Counted from the stretch's first letter, positions 8,583-16,950 are shown. The stretch is 27,601 nt of DNA from Gemmatimonadales bacterium UBA4456 (GCA_002390225.1 DGOW01000095.1:1-27601); one strand, 5' to 3'. The notes: generated by a model not told the origin, from the letters alone. Numbers and translations are program-made.

Positions 8583-8602
8583 GCGTCCCCGCCGCGGGAC
8601 GC
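8583..8602. repeat. Perfect 7-bp inverted repeat upstream of the peroxidase gene
   Basis: GCGTCCC and GGGACGC flank a 6-base loop (CGCCGC). It starts 9 bases after the first inverted repeat and ends 20 bases before the peroxidase ATG. Its sequence differs from the first repeat, so two different sites or a two-hairpin leader are both possible. Confidence 0.5.
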
Positions 8603-8611
8603 TCCATGGGC

Positions 8612-8622
8612 TATCTTGCAGC
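8612..8622 (+). promoter_or_regulatory. Possible -10 element of a leaderless transcript
   Basis: TATCTT ends 5 bases before the peroxidase ATG, and no Shine-Dalgarno sequence is visible there. This spacing fits a TANNNT-type -10 box giving a leaderless or near-leaderless mRNA. No clear -35 was seen; tentative. Confidence 0.3.
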
Positions 8623-10095
8623 ATGCTTCACAAGCTCGTCCCTCCATTTGGCACGTCAGCTTCTCGGGGCGCCACGCTCGCACTGGCCCTCGCGGCTGCC
8701 GGAATCGGGGTCGCAGCCTGCGCCGACCAACCCACCGTACCGATCACGCGAACGGAGGACACCTCGGGTCTGGCTCTGGATGTGGAGTTCCAGCTCCAGC
8801 TGTCGCTCATGGGCGTAGACGGGCGCATCGAGGAGCGATTCGCCGAGATGCTGGGCCGCGACATAGACCAGGATCTGGCCGAGACCGGGCGGCTCCTCTT
8901 CTTCGACCCGATCCTGTCCATGACGCAGGACAACAGCTGCTCGGGCTGTCACGGGCCGAACGTCAGCTTCAATGACGCAAAGTCGATCTCGGTCGGCGTC
9001 GGCAACAACGGCGTGGTCGGACCCAATCGCACGGGTCCGTTCAACCTCCGTCGAGCGCCTACGATCATCAACGCCGCATTCTACCCGAACCTGATGTGGG
9101 ACGGGCGCTTCGCATCTGAATCGCTGGATGGCTTCGACAACTCGGCAGGCTTCCGCCTTCCACAACCTGAAGGCAACTCCCTGTCTGATCTGGACCATCT
9201 GCTGATGGCTCAGGCATTTACCCCCGTCGCAGACCGAATCGAGATGACCGGCTTCGACTTCAAGGGCGATAACGACCAGATCCGAGCGGAGATCACCCGA
9301 CGCGTCGACGAGGTCGACGAGTACCGGACACGGTTCGCGACCAGCTTCCCAGAGGTCGCGGCAGGTGCCCCGCTCGATTATGAGCATATCGCCCGCGCCC
9401 TGGCCGAGTTCGAGTTCACCCTGATTCGAGCCGATGCGCCGCTGGATCAGTACGCACGAGGCGACACGGCCGCGATGAGCCCAGCAGAAAAACGGGGCGG
9501 CCTGCTGTTCTTCCGCGACCCAGCGGCGTGCTTCGAGTGTCACATAACACTTGGGTACGCCAACCAGATGTTCAGTGACTTCGAGTCCCATGCGATTGGC
9601 GTGCCGCAGATTGCCCCTGTGAACACCAATGCAATCTACGACGGCCCGGGACAGGATGAGGATTTCGGTCGAGAGCGAAGCACAGGCGATTCAGGGGACC
9701 GGTATAAGTTTCGCTCCACGCCTCTTCGAAACGTCGCGTACCAACCGGCGTTTATGCACAACGGCGCATTTGTCTGCCTGGACAACGCAATCCGGCACCA
9801 CCTGGAGATGGAGCGTTCTCTGGCTGAGTTCACGGGCGAACATCTTGAGTTCGGGCTCCGGGCCAAGCGGGGTCCAGACCGACCGATGATTCAGGGCGCG
9901 CACGAGATTTCAAGGATCCCTCGAGGAACCCTCAACATCAGTGATTTCGCGGATCTGCTGGCGTTCGTTGAGGTTTCTCTGGCCGACCCCGAGGCGCACC
10001 CAGACGCACTGAGGCATCTGATACCATCGACGGTGCCGAGCGGGCTCCCCGTGCACGACTTCCAATACGGCTCCACCGCTCCGGAGTGCCGCTGA
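8623..10095 (+). CDS. Di-heme cytochrome c peroxidase (CcpA/MauG family), lipoprotein
   Basis: A 490-aa exported electron-transfer protein. The ATG at 8623 gives a lipoprotein signal ending in the lipobox VAAC (Cys33); the frame is open upstream to 8542 but that part carries the inverted repeats. Two c-type heme sites are present, C106-S-G-C-H110 and C303-F-E-C-H307, at the spacing of the bacterial di-heme peroxidase family. The first follows LLFFDPILSMTQDNSC, typical of the family, and MHNGAF near the C-terminal part is also characteristic. The family reduces hydrogen peroxide with electrons from small c-type cytochromes, or in MauG-type members oxidises a protein or small molecule. It is divergently placed from the GcvT-like operon. 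Membership is very clear; peroxidase versus other oxidase activity cannot be told apart here. Confidence 0.93.
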   Translation: MLHKLVPPFGTSASRGATLALALAAAGIGVAACADQPTVPITRTEDTSGLALDVEFQLQLSLMGVDGRIEERFAEMLGRDIDQDLAETGRLLFFDPILSMTQDNSCSGCHGPNVSFNDAKSISVGVGNNGVVGPNRTGPFNLRRAPTIINAAFYPNLMWDGRFASESLDGFDNSAGFRLPQPEGNSLSDLDHLLMAQAFTPVADRIEMTGFDFKGDNDQIRAEITRRVDEVDEYRTRFATSFPEVAAGAPLDYEHIARALAEFEFTLIRADAPLDQYARGDTAAMSPAEKRGGLLFFRDPAACFECHITLGYANQMFSDFESHAIGVPQIAPVNTNAIYDGPGQDEDFGRERSTGDSGDRYKFRSTPLRNVAYQPAFMHNGAFVCLDNAIRHHLEMERSLAEFTGEHLEFGLRAKRGPDRPMIQGAHEISRIPRGTLNISDFADLLAFVEVSLADPEAHPDALRHLIPSTVPSGLPVHDFQYGSTAPECR

Positions 10096-10132
10096 TCCGG
10101 TCGTGATTCCAAACGCGAATCCGGAGCCCTGA

Positions 10133-10459
10133 TCAGGCGTCCCCAGGCCCATTGTCCCACAGCCCGCGCAGGAATTCGTACGTATAGAAGCCGGTCGAAT
10201 GCCCGTCGCTCCAGACGAACTGCAGGGCATACCGACCCACGTAGTGGATCGCCGACGGATACACGTCAAGGACGACCTGCTCGGGGGTGAGCGTCCTCAC
10301 GCCGGTCATCTCGTCCACACACCCGGCACACGGACAAAGCAGCCGAAGTTCACGGGGAACGTACTCGGCTGCTACGCCATCACCCCAGACGATCCGAAGT
10401 TTGGTCTCGTCTTCGGACGGCCCGATTTCGGACGGGTGGTAACGGGGATCGCGCGCCAT
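10133..10459 (-). CDS. DUF971 (gamma-butyrobetaine hydroxylase-like N-terminal domain) protein
   Basis: A 108-aa protein that is essentially one DUF971 domain: LRIVWGDGVAAEYVPRELR, then CPCAGCVDE with three closely spaced cysteines, ALQFVWSDGHSTGFYTYEFL and a short end. The same fold forms the N-terminus of gamma-butyrobetaine hydroxylase, where cysteines and a histidine hold zinc; stand-alone copies often accompany or fuse to Mrp/ApbC Fe-S carrier proteins, so an iron-sulfur related role is plausible but unproven. Its ATG shares one base with the rdgB stop (TGATG), so it is coupled to the end of the long operon. It converges with the peroxidase gene, leaving a 37-base gap. Confidence 0.88.
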   Translation of the reverse strand: MARDPRYHPSEIGPSEDETKLRIVWGDGVAAEYVPRELRLLCPCAGCVDEMTGVRTLTPEQVVLDVYPSAIHYVGRYALQFVWSDGHSTGFYTYEFLRGLWDNGPGDA

Positions 10460-11103
10460 CAGTCTGCGAGGCAGGCTGCGAGGGCCCGGAAGGCCGCACC
10501 GCGATGGCTGCGTGCATCCTTCTCCTCGGGTGTCATCTCGGCGTAGGTCCGACCCAGCTCCTCATTGTATACATGCGGATCGTATCCGAAGCCGCCCGAC
10601 CCAACCGGCTCATCCACAATCCGGCCAGGCGCTTCGCCTCGGAAGTACGACGGCTTCGAGTCTGCGTCTTCAACAAGTGCCGCAACGCAGACGTACCGCG
10701 CCGTCCGTTCGTCAGCCGGCACCCCCTTGAGCTTCGCCACCAGATGGCGGTTGTTGGCAACGTCGAGTGGCCGTCCATCGAGATCGACAGGGGCCACGCC
10801 ACCATCCGGAGCGAATCGCTTCGACCGAACGCCCGGGGCACCCTCCAGTGCGTCGACGGAGATACCTGAGTCGTCCGCGACGGTCGGAAGGCTCGACCGT
10901 GCCGCGAAGTATCTTGCTTTGGACAGGGCGTTCTCCTCGAAGGTGTTGTAAGGCTCGAGCTCTTCCTCCGCGCTGTCGTATTCGATCCCGGCGTCATCAA
11001 GTCCGAGCACCTCCAGATCCGGCACCGAAGCAAGGATCCGGCGGATCTCGCGCATTTTGCCTGCGCTACGCGTCGCAATCAGCAGGCGCACGTCACCCGC
11101 CAC
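10459..11103 (-). CDS. rdgB: RdgB/HAM1 family XTP/dITP pyrophosphatase
   Basis: A nucleotide-pool sanitising enzyme that hydrolyses ITP, dITP and XTP to the monophosphate and pyrophosphate, keeping deaminated purines out of DNA and RNA. The 214-aa product has the family signature LLIATRSAGKMREI at the N-terminus, FEENALSKARYFA, then VADDSGISVDALEGAPGV with the catalytic Asp pair at residues 77-78, GSGGFGYDPHVY, and the C-terminal SHRGAAFRAL. The start used is a GTG overlapping the rph stop by 11 bases; a GTG at 11091 would shorten it by four residues. The rph-rdgB order is widespread in bacteria, which supports both calls. Confidence 0.96.
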   Translation of the reverse strand: MAGDVRLLIATRSAGKMREIRRILASVPDLEVLGLDDAGIEYDSAEEELEPYNTFEENALSKARYFAARSSLPTVADDSGISVDALEGAPGVRSKRFAPDGGVAPVDLDGRPLDVANNRHLVAKLKGVPADERTARYVCVAALVEDADSKPSYFRGEAPGRIVDEPVGSGGFGYDPHVYNEELGRTYAEMTPEEKDARSHRGAAFRALAACLAD

Positions 11104-11812
11104 CCAGTGCGCGTGCCTGAGCCGCGAGCAGAGTTTCGATGCCCCCCATGCCTAGGTCCATCATCTGATCGAGGCCACTCCGCGGGAAGGGATCGCCTTC
11201 CGCGGTCCCCTGAACCTCCACCAAACCTCCGCTTTCGGTAGCGACCAGATTCATGTCGACCTGAGCTCCGGAATCCTCACGGTAGTCGAGATCGAGACAA
11301 GGCAGCCCGTCCACGATACCGATGCTCACGGCGGCCACCTTCTCCCGCACCGGCGAGCGCTCGACAAGACCCTCGTTCATCATCCATCGGGTGGCGAGCT
11401 CGAGGGCAACGCACGCCCCCGTGATCGACGCTGTACGCGTTCCACCGTCCGCCTGAAGGACATCACAGTCAATCGTGACGGTATGCTGCCCCAGGGCCTG
11501 CATGTCCGTCACCGAGCGAAGCGAACGCCCGATAAGGCGCTGGATCTCCTGCGTGCGGCCTTTCGGTCCATTGCGTTCCCGCCGCACCCGAGTATGCGTG
11601 GCACGTGGCAGCATGGCGTACTCAGCGGTCACCCAGCCGGCACCGCTCCGCTCGCGCCACGGCGGTACACCTTCGGCGACGCTCGCAGTGCACAGCACCC
11701 TCGTGTTGCCGGTGGCAATAAGACAGGACCCTTCCGCGTACGGAGCAGGATCGATTTCAATAAGAACCGGCCGTCCCTGATCGGGGCGGCGTCCATCGTG
11801 ACGCTCAGACAT
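11093..11812 (-). CDS. rph: Ribonuclease PH
   Basis: A phosphate-dependent 3'-to-5' exoribonuclease that trims tRNA 3' ends. The 239-aa length is normal. The N-terminus DGRRPDQGRPV and YAEGSCLIATGNTRVLCTAS is characteristic. The phosphate/RNA-binding GGTRTASI stretch is at residues 123-130 and the catalytic acidic pair sits at Asp180 and Asp186 in DYREDSGAQVDMN. GTAEGDPF also matches the family. The frame begins with ATG 12 bases after the rfaE2 stop and ends inside the start of rdgB. No key residue appears lost. Confidence 0.97.
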   Translation of the reverse strand: MSERHDGRRPDQGRPVLIEIDPAPYAEGSCLIATGNTRVLCTASVAEGVPPWRERSGAGWVTAEYAMLPRATHTRVRRERNGPKGRTQEIQRLIGRSLRSVTDMQALGQHTVTIDCDVLQADGGTRTASITGACVALELATRWMMNEGLVERSPVREKVAAVSIGIVDGLPCLDLDYREDSGAQVDMNLVATESGGLVEVQGTAEGDPFPRSGLDQMMDLGMGGIETLLAAQARALGGG

Positions 11813-11824
11813 GATTGGTGGGGA

Positions 11825-12328
11825 TCAAGTGGAGGGCTCGTCCGCGGTCTTACGTATCCGGTGAACGAGATCGGTCGTCGAGTACCCCTCGACAAAGGGG
11901 ATGAGTTCAACCCGACCACCATGGCTCTCGACAGTCTCCCGTCCGACCACGCGATCGAGGTCGTAATCTCCCCCCTTCACGAGGACATCCGGGATGAGAA
12001 CATCGATGACCGCTGCGGGTGTGACCTCGTCGAACAGGCAGACGTAGTCAACGCATTCGAGGGAGCCGAGCATGAAGGCCCGATCGGATTCGCCGACGAG
12101 AGGGCGGTCATCACTCTTTCCGAGGCTACGGGTCGACGCATCGGTGTTCAGGCCGACGACCAGCACGTCGCCAAGCGCTCGAGCGGCAGCCAGATACGAC
12201 GCGTGGCCACGGTGCATCAGGTCGAAAACTCCATTGGTGAATACGACAGCCTCGGAGCGCGGATGCCCCAGCCGTCGAATCAGCTCGTCTCGACAGATAA
12301 TCTTGTCCGTGGCCGCGCGCAGGGTCAC
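11825..12328 (-). CDS. rfaE2: D-glycero-beta-D-manno-heptose 1-phosphate adenylyltransferase (stand-alone RfaE2/HldE C-domain)
   Basis: Transfers AMP from ATP to heptose 1-phosphate, a step in making ADP-heptose for the lipopolysaccharide inner core. The 167-aa protein is a single nucleotidyltransferase domain: VVFTNGVFDLMHRGHASYL with the HxGH motif at residues 39-42, DRPLVGESDRAFML, and VLVKGGDYDLDRVVG. It lacks the sugar-kinase half found in the bifunctional E. coli HldE, so a separate HldA kinase should lie elsewhere in the genome. The start is a GTG overlapping the stop of the HemC-like gene (GTGA). Its presence supports a heptose-containing LPS. Confidence 0.94.
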   Translation of the reverse strand: MTLRAATDKIICRDELIRRLGHPRSEAVVFTNGVFDLMHRGHASYLAAARALGDVLVVGLNTDASTRSLGKSDDRPLVGESDRAFMLGSLECVDYVCLFDEVTPAAVIDVLIPDVLVKGGDYDLDRVVGRETVESHGGRVELIPFVEGYSTTDLVHRIRKTADEPST

Positions 12329-13200
12329 GACGCCTCCAGGCCCGCCAGAAGTCGATACCCGCGCGACACCAACTCTGCCGCGACGGTCGCACCCAGGCTC
12401 GCCGGCTCGTCAAGCGGTCCCGTACGGTCCGAGCGAACTAGCCGATCTCCCGTCGGACTGGGCGCGGCAGCCCAGAGCCGGATCCAGCGGCCGGATGGCT
12501 GTGCCAGGCAACCCAGAGTGTCGGTGCCGTGTTCTTCGACCGCGTCAAGCAGTGCAAGCTCGGTGCGGAGCGCAGTCCGGGTCGGCAGGTGATCAAGGGC
12601 AGTCGCCTCCGCAATCGGATGCCGGGCGATCAGGGCCAGTGCTCCCTGCCCCGGCTCAGGGAGCCACGCTTTGGGATCTAGTGCTTCCACCGCGGTGTCC
12701 AGCAGGCCGGCGTGACGCGCATCAAGCGCACTCATAATGAGCACATCCGGCACGCCGGCAACGAGGCCGTTGTCGCTATCGTCTCCGTTGCGCGTGCGGT
12801 CGGCGACCCTCCGCACCTCGGTCGGATCCAGGGTCAACGCGTTCAGATCGGGGCGATGGGCAGCCAGGAATGCCCCACGCCGAGCACCACAGAACCCCAC
12901 GGTCGCTCCTGAGGGGAGGGCTGCGAGGGACGACGCTCGCCCTTGCAGCGCGACGACGACATCCCGTGTCTCCATTCTCGGCAACACCGCAACCGTGGTG
13001 AATCCGTCGAACGCGCTCCCGCGCATCGCCGAGATGCCGACAAGCGCCAGATCGATCTGGTGGTCTCGCAGCAAGGCGAAGGAATCGTCGCGCTCCAACT
13101 CACCAACGAAGTCGACGTCCACGCCCGCCTGATGAAGACGGTCGAGAACGTGTCCGCTGCGATCCGCGATGTCGGGGTGCGTAGCCAGCCTGGCTGTCAC
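12325..13200 (-). CDS. HemC-like (hydroxymethylbilane synthase family) protein, degenerate active site
   Basis: A 291-aa protein recognisable as a relative of porphobilinogen deaminase, the enzyme that joins four porphobilinogens into hydroxymethylbilane. Kept features are VLPRMETRDVVVAL (family LPRxDPRD), a double Arg at 107-108, LPEPGQGALAL and Cys231 in LGCLAQPSG at the place of the cofactor-anchoring cysteine. Lost features are the N-terminal TRGSxLA cofactor motif (here THPDIADRS), the HSxKD motif with catalytic Asp and its Lys (here GISAMRG, residues 55-61), and RGN. It probably cannot act as an ordinary HemC. The start is a GTG behind an AAGGGG sequence; a nearby ATG is out of frame and hits TGA after three codons. 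It lies 51 bases after the third antiporter gene and is coupled to rfaE2. Confidence 0.72.
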   Translation of the reverse strand: MTARLATHPDIADRSGHVLDRLHQAGVDVDFVGELERDDSFALLRDHQIDLALVGISAMRGSAFDGFTTVAVLPRMETRDVVVALQGRASSLAALPSGATVGFCGARRGAFLAAHRPDLNALTLDPTEVRRVADRTRNGDDSDNGLVAGVPDVLIMSALDARHAGLLDTAVEALDPKAWLPEPGQGALALIARHPIAEATALDHLPTRTALRTELALLDAVEEHGTDTLGCLAQPSGRWIRLWAAAPSPTGDRLVRSDRTGPLDEPASLGATVAAELVSRGYRLLAGLEAS

Positions 13201-13251
13201 GTGGTCATGCCCCTTCCCGACCGCCCGAAACGGGCCGGCCGAGAGTGTCGA

Positions 13252-15087
13252 TCAGAAGAGGTAGAACAGGAGGCAGGACGCCAACAACAGCGCGACCCAC
13301 AACACCATGCTACCCGAAGGCCACGACCGAGCCAACGGGCCCACCTCCCCATGTAACCGATCGAGGGCGCCCAACACGGAGTGAACAAGTTCCATGACGG
13401 CCGAGCGGACATACGCGTCGATGCGACCAACAGTCCCACCCACCGTCGTGACAATCCACGGCCCGAGCTTTCGATACAGGACCTCGGCATCGATGTGCAC
13501 GGCCCGCTTTTCATCCGGATAGACCCCGGTCTTGATGAGCATGATAAAGCCGAGCGCGCCGAAACAGAGCAGCTGAAGCTGTGTCAGGACATGACGGGTA
13601 TCATACGGATGGTAGTCCATCTCGAACGGCAGAAGCGTGTAGAACGTGCCCGGGAAGACGCCAATCAAGACGCAGAGCACGGCCCCGACCGTCATCGCCA
13701 CCAGCATGTTCTTCGGCGGTTCCTTGGTGCGGATCCCTGAATCGTGCGCGAAGAACGCAAAGAATGGAATTTTGATACCTGCGTGCTCGAGCACACCAGC
13801 GGACGCGAAGAGCATGAAGAGCCACACGATGTAGTGATGCTCTTCGATCGCGGCGACCATGATCATTGACTTGGTCACGAACGCGCTGAACATCGGGAAG
13901 GCGGAGATCGCCCCCGCACCGACGATACAGAGCGTCGCGGTCAGCGGCATGGTCTTGTAGAGACCGCCCAGGTCGGTGCCCTTGCTCCGGCCCGTCATCG
14001 TCAGAACCGCCCCCATGGACATAAAGAGCAGGCCTTTGAAGATCACGTCGGCAAAGGCGTGGGCGACGGCGCCGTTGACAGCCATGGCCGTCCCGATGCC
14101 GATGCCTGCGACCATGAACCCGATCTGGTTGATCATCGAGTAGCCGAGGACCCGGCGCAGATCGTTCTCCAACACCGCGAAGAAGATCGGGAAGAAGGTC
14201 ATCGCCGTCCCAATCCAGATCAGCTCGTCGAGCCCGCCGAAGCTCCGAGCCAGGGCGTAGACCGCCACCTTGGTCGTGAACGCACTCAGGAAGACCGTCC
14301 CGGTCGGTGTGCTCTCCGGATACGCCTCGGTGATCCAGTTGTGCGCGAGCGGGAAGCCCGCCTTGATCCCGAACGCGATCAGGAGCAGCAGCGCCGGCAG
14401 GCCCGCCGCGGCCAGTCCTCCACCCTCGTCGCCGTGCAGTTCGCCTGCGACGTGACCGAACTCGATCGAACCAGTCTGGTGGGCCAGCATCAGCGCACCG
14501 GACAGCAGCAGTACACCCGACACGACGTGGATGATCAGGTAGCGGAAACCCGTCGCGTACGCCTTGTCGGAGCTCCGCGCCCAGATCAGGAAGACCGACG
14601 TGATCGCGAGGAGCTCCCAGAAGACAAAGAGGGTGATGAAGTCACCCGCAAAGACGGCACCCAGAGCGCTTCCGGCGTACAGCATCGCCGAGACATGCTG
14701 CAGCGTGGCTGTGGAATCGCCGATGACGTCGTCCTCGCCCACATCGCTAGCCACCGAACCGTCCGGGGTGCCATCACCCAGATGCAGTGCGTAGATGAAG
14801 CCGAGGAAGGCGGCGATGTGAAAGAGATAACCGAAGAGCAGGCTGAGCTTGTCTACCCTGTAAGGCTGCAGCGTGTAGCCGAGCAGTTCGAGCGTCAGGT
14901 AAACCCGCTCGACGGATTCCCCGATCGCTGACGGGGCCCCAACCTCGGCGCCAGCCGTCATGAAGAGGTTGACCAAGCCGATCAGAGGAACGGCCAGAAC
15001 CACGCCCTTTCGGATTGTGCCCTTCGTGACAGCGACGACGATCGCCCCGATGAAGAAGAGGACGAACGGAGGCATGCTACCGAGCAT
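13252..15087 (-). CDS. Mrp/Mnh-type antiporter D-like subunit (third D paralogue, long form)
   Basis: A 611-aa polytopic membrane protein of the proton-translocating family shared by MrpA/MrpD and NuoL/M/N. Functional residues are present: Glu158 in FVFWELL (helix 5), Lys242 in GIKAGFPLAHNW (helix 7) and Lys351 in HAFADVIFKG (helix 12). It is longer than the two upstream paralogues: it has an acidic loop (about residues 104-124), a second polar loop with ELHGDEGGG near 216-224, and a C-terminal extension after DEKRAVHIDAEVLYRK with an amphipathic stretch and a last helix. The start is the ATG at 15087, behind a strong GGAGG six bases upstream, overlapping the previous gene by 11 bases. It would form part of the antiporter membrane core. 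Confidence 0.9.
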   Translation of the reverse strand: MLGSMPPFVLFFIGAIVVAVTKGTIRKGVVLAVPLIGLVNLFMTAGAEVGAPSAIGESVERVYLTLELLGYTLQPYRVDKLSLLFGYLFHIAAFLGFIYALHLGDGTPDGSVASDVGEDDVIGDSTATLQHVSAMLYAGSALGAVFAGDFITLFVFWELLAITSVFLIWARSSDKAYATGFRYLIIHVVSGVLLLSGALMLAHQTGSIEFGHVAGELHGDEGGGLAAAGLPALLLLIAFGIKAGFPLAHNWITEAYPESTPTGTVFLSAFTTKVAVYALARSFGGLDELIWIGTAMTFFPIFFAVLENDLRRVLGYSMINQIGFMVAGIGIGTAMAVNGAVAHAFADVIFKGLLFMSMGAVLTMTGRSKGTDLGGLYKTMPLTATLCIVGAGAISAFPMFSAFVTKSMIMVAAIEEHHYIVWLFMLFASAGVLEHAGIKIPFFAFFAHDSGIRTKEPPKNMLVAMTVGAVLCVLIGVFPGTFYTLLPFEMDYHPYDTRHVLTQLQLLCFGALGFIMLIKTGVYPDEKRAVHIDAEVLYRKLGPWIVTTVGGTVGRIDAYVRSAVMELVHSVLGALDRLHGEVGPLARSWPSGSMVLWVALLLASCLLFYLF

Positions 15088-15475
15088 CCGTCACCTCCCC
15101 GTCGTTGGTGCTGTGGTCAGACGCCGACCCGTGGTCGCCATCGTGGCCATGGGTTGATACGTGGCCGGGGTCCGCGGCCGGGTCGTACGCGCCACCGCCC
15201 TCGTAGTAGTCCTCCGAGCGGATGAGGAGCGTCCGCATCGGCCGCGCGAGCAGCACCAGAAACCAGAATGAAATGAATCCATAGAGCGGATACACGAAGA
15301 AGCGCACGCGGTCTTCGAGCGGATGTGGATGCGCGTTCTCTGTGCCCATCAGGACGAATTCCGCCAGGAAAAGCACCCCGCAGATCACGTAGAAGATCAT
15401 GAAGAGCCGCTTCACAATATCGGGCTTGTCCATCCAGCCGACTGGCTCTTTCACCTCGTGATGCCCGTGACTCAT
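15077..15475 (-). CDS. Small His-rich membrane protein inside the Mrp-type operon, unknown function
   Basis: A 132-aa protein encoded between two D-type antiporter genes. The N-terminus is MSHGHHEVKEP, followed by two hydrophobic helices (IFYVICGVLFLAEFVLMG at about 28-45, and FVYPLYGFISFWFLVLLA at about 62-79), then RPMRTLLIRSEDYYEGGG and a hydrophilic tail rich in His and Asp (STHGHDGDHGSASDHS). The ATG overlaps the stop of the preceding D gene as ATGA; an upstream-extended frame exists but is the shadow of that gene. I do not recognise a family. Operon position and tight coupling suggest an accessory subunit of the antiporter. The His/Asp-rich ends could bind metal ions, which is inference. 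Confidence 0.8.
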   Translation of the reverse strand: MSHGHHEVKEPVGWMDKPDIVKRLFMIFYVICGVLFLAEFVLMGTENAHPHPLEDRVRFFVYPLYGFISFWFLVLLARPMRTLLIRSEDYYEGGGAYDPAADPGHVSTHGHDGDHGSASDHSTNDGEVTDAR

Positions 15476-16950
15476 TGAGCACCTCCCGCGACAACCATCT
15501 GCATCAGCTCGTAGAACAGGTCCGGCCAGAGGAAAAGGCCCATCGTTGCAGCAGCCGTGATACAGATGGCGATCAGCGACGGCGTCGGCGACTCGTGGAT
15601 GCCGTCCTTGTGGTGCGCATCCTCCAGCGGTTTGAAGAAGAATGCCTTCACCGGCACCTCGAGCAGGTAGTACAGACCAAGCAGCGAGCTGAGCATCAGA
15701 ACCGCGAGCAGGCCCAACTGGTCCGCTTCGAGGGTGCCCATACCAAGGAACCACTTCGACCAGGCGCCCCCCGCAGGTGGCAACCCGATGATCGAAAGTG
15801 ATCCGATCAAGAAGGCCCCGAAAGTGATCGGCATGGTCCGGCCGAGCCCGTGCATGCGGCTGATCTTTTTCTCGTGCGCCGCGACCATGATGCCGCCGGC
15901 CGCGAAGAAGAGCGTGATCTTACCGAAGGCGTGCATGGCGATGTGCATGCCACCCCCGATGATCCCCATTTCGTTCGCCAGCATCGCGCCGAGCACGATG
16001 TAGGAGAGCTGACTGATGGTCGAGTAGGCCAGTCGTGCCTTCAGGTTGTCCTTCTGAAAGGCGACCAGCGACCCGAGGATGATCGTCGCCGCTGCTGCCC
16101 AGGCAAGCCATGTAGTGGTGGTCAGGGTCTGCAGCAGATCGATCCCGAAGACGTACACGGCGATCTTGAGCACCGTGAAGACACCAGCCTTCACCACGGC
16201 CACGGCATGAAGCAGCGCAGACACGGGTGTCGGCGCCACCATCGCGGCCGGTAGCCATCGGTGGAACGGCATGAGGGCTGCCTTCCCGACCCCGTAGACA
16301 TACAAGACCAGGATTGCGCTCAGAACACCTGTGGAGGCCGTGCCGGCGAGAATCCCGCCTGTCCGGAAGTCGAGCGTGCCGGCCAGGACCCACGTCCAGA
16401 TAATCGCGACGAGTTGCAAGCCGACCGAGGTCGTCAGCAGGATGCCGAGATAGATCCGACCCGACTTCTTCGCCTCCTCCGTCTGATGGTGCGTAACCAG
16501 CGGCACCGTGCAGAACGTCAGGAACTCGTAAAAAACAAAGAGCGTGAAGAGATTGCCGCTGAACGCCACACCCATCGCACCCGCGATCGCAATGGCGAAG
16601 AAGAAGAAGAACCGGGTCTGGTTCTCTTCCTGATGTCCGCGCATGTAGCCGATTGCGTAGAGCGATGTGATCGGCCAGAGGAAGCCGGCGACCAGCGCGA
16701 AAACCATGCCAAGCGGTTCGACCTCGAACGACAGCCAGACATCCGGAACGATCTGCACAATGTCGAGCCGTGGAGTCTCGCCCGCCCTGACCAGACGCAG
16801 CAGGGCCAGCACATGGGCGAACGTGACAACCCCCGTCACCAGCGTTGCCGCCTCGCGCGCGTTCTCATTTTTGCGCAGGAGGAGTACCAGGCCCGCGCCG
16901 ACAACCGGCAGCAAAACGGTAAAGAGGACGATCATCCCCGGGTCGCCCAT
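15472..16950 (-). CDS. Mrp/Mnh-type antiporter D-like subunit (second D paralogue)
   Basis: A 492-aa proton-conducting membrane subunit of the MrpD/NuoL-like family with about 14 helices. Key residues are kept: Glu142 in FVFYEFLTF, Lys223 in GVGKAALMPFHRWLP, a second lysine pair region SALLHAVAVVKAG, and Lys344 in HAFGKITLFF. GYMRGHQEENQTRFF is typical of this branch. The start at 16950 shares one base with the stop of the first D gene (TGATG); a longer frame up to 17052 lies inside that gene and is not credible. It should act as one of the antiporter-like modules moving protons against a monovalent cation. Confidence 0.92.
   Translation of the reverse strand: MGDPGMIVLFTVLLPVVGAGLVLLLRKNENAREAATLVTGVVTFAHVLALLRLVRAGETPRLDIVQIVPDVWLSFEVEPLGMVFALVAGFLWPITSLYAIGYMRGHQEENQTRFFFFFAIAIAGAMGVAFSGNLFTLFVFYEFLTFCTVPLVTHHQTEEAKKSGRIYLGILLTTSVGLQLVAIIWTWVLAGTLDFRTGGILAGTASTGVLSAILVLYVYGVGKAALMPFHRWLPAAMVAPTPVSALLHAVAVVKAGVFTVLKIAVYVFGIDLLQTLTTTTWLAWAAAATIILGSLVAFQKDNLKARLAYSTISQLSYIVLGAMLANEMGIIGGGMHIAMHAFGKITLFFAAGGIMVAAHEKKISRMHGLGRTMPITFGAFLIGSLSIIGLPPAGGAWSKWFLGMGTLEADQLGLLAVLMLSSLLGLYYLLEVPVKAFFFKPLEDAHHKDGIHESPTPSLIAICITAAATMGLFLWPDLFYELMQMVVAGGAQ

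Noticed and set aside
10096..10125. Inverted repeat TCCGG/CCGGA between convergent peroxidase and DUF971 genes, as a terminator
   Set aside because: Five-bp stem, 20-base loop, no T-run on either strand.
11483..12592. Plus-strand open frame of 369 codons
   Set aside because: Runs antisense across rph, rfaE2 and the HemC-like gene, three well-supported genes.
14059..14931. Plus-strand open frame of 290 codons
   Set aside because: Mirror of the third antiporter D gene; the product is rich in Arg, Glu, Asp and Gln, as expected from reading membrane-protein genes backwards in GC-rich DNA.
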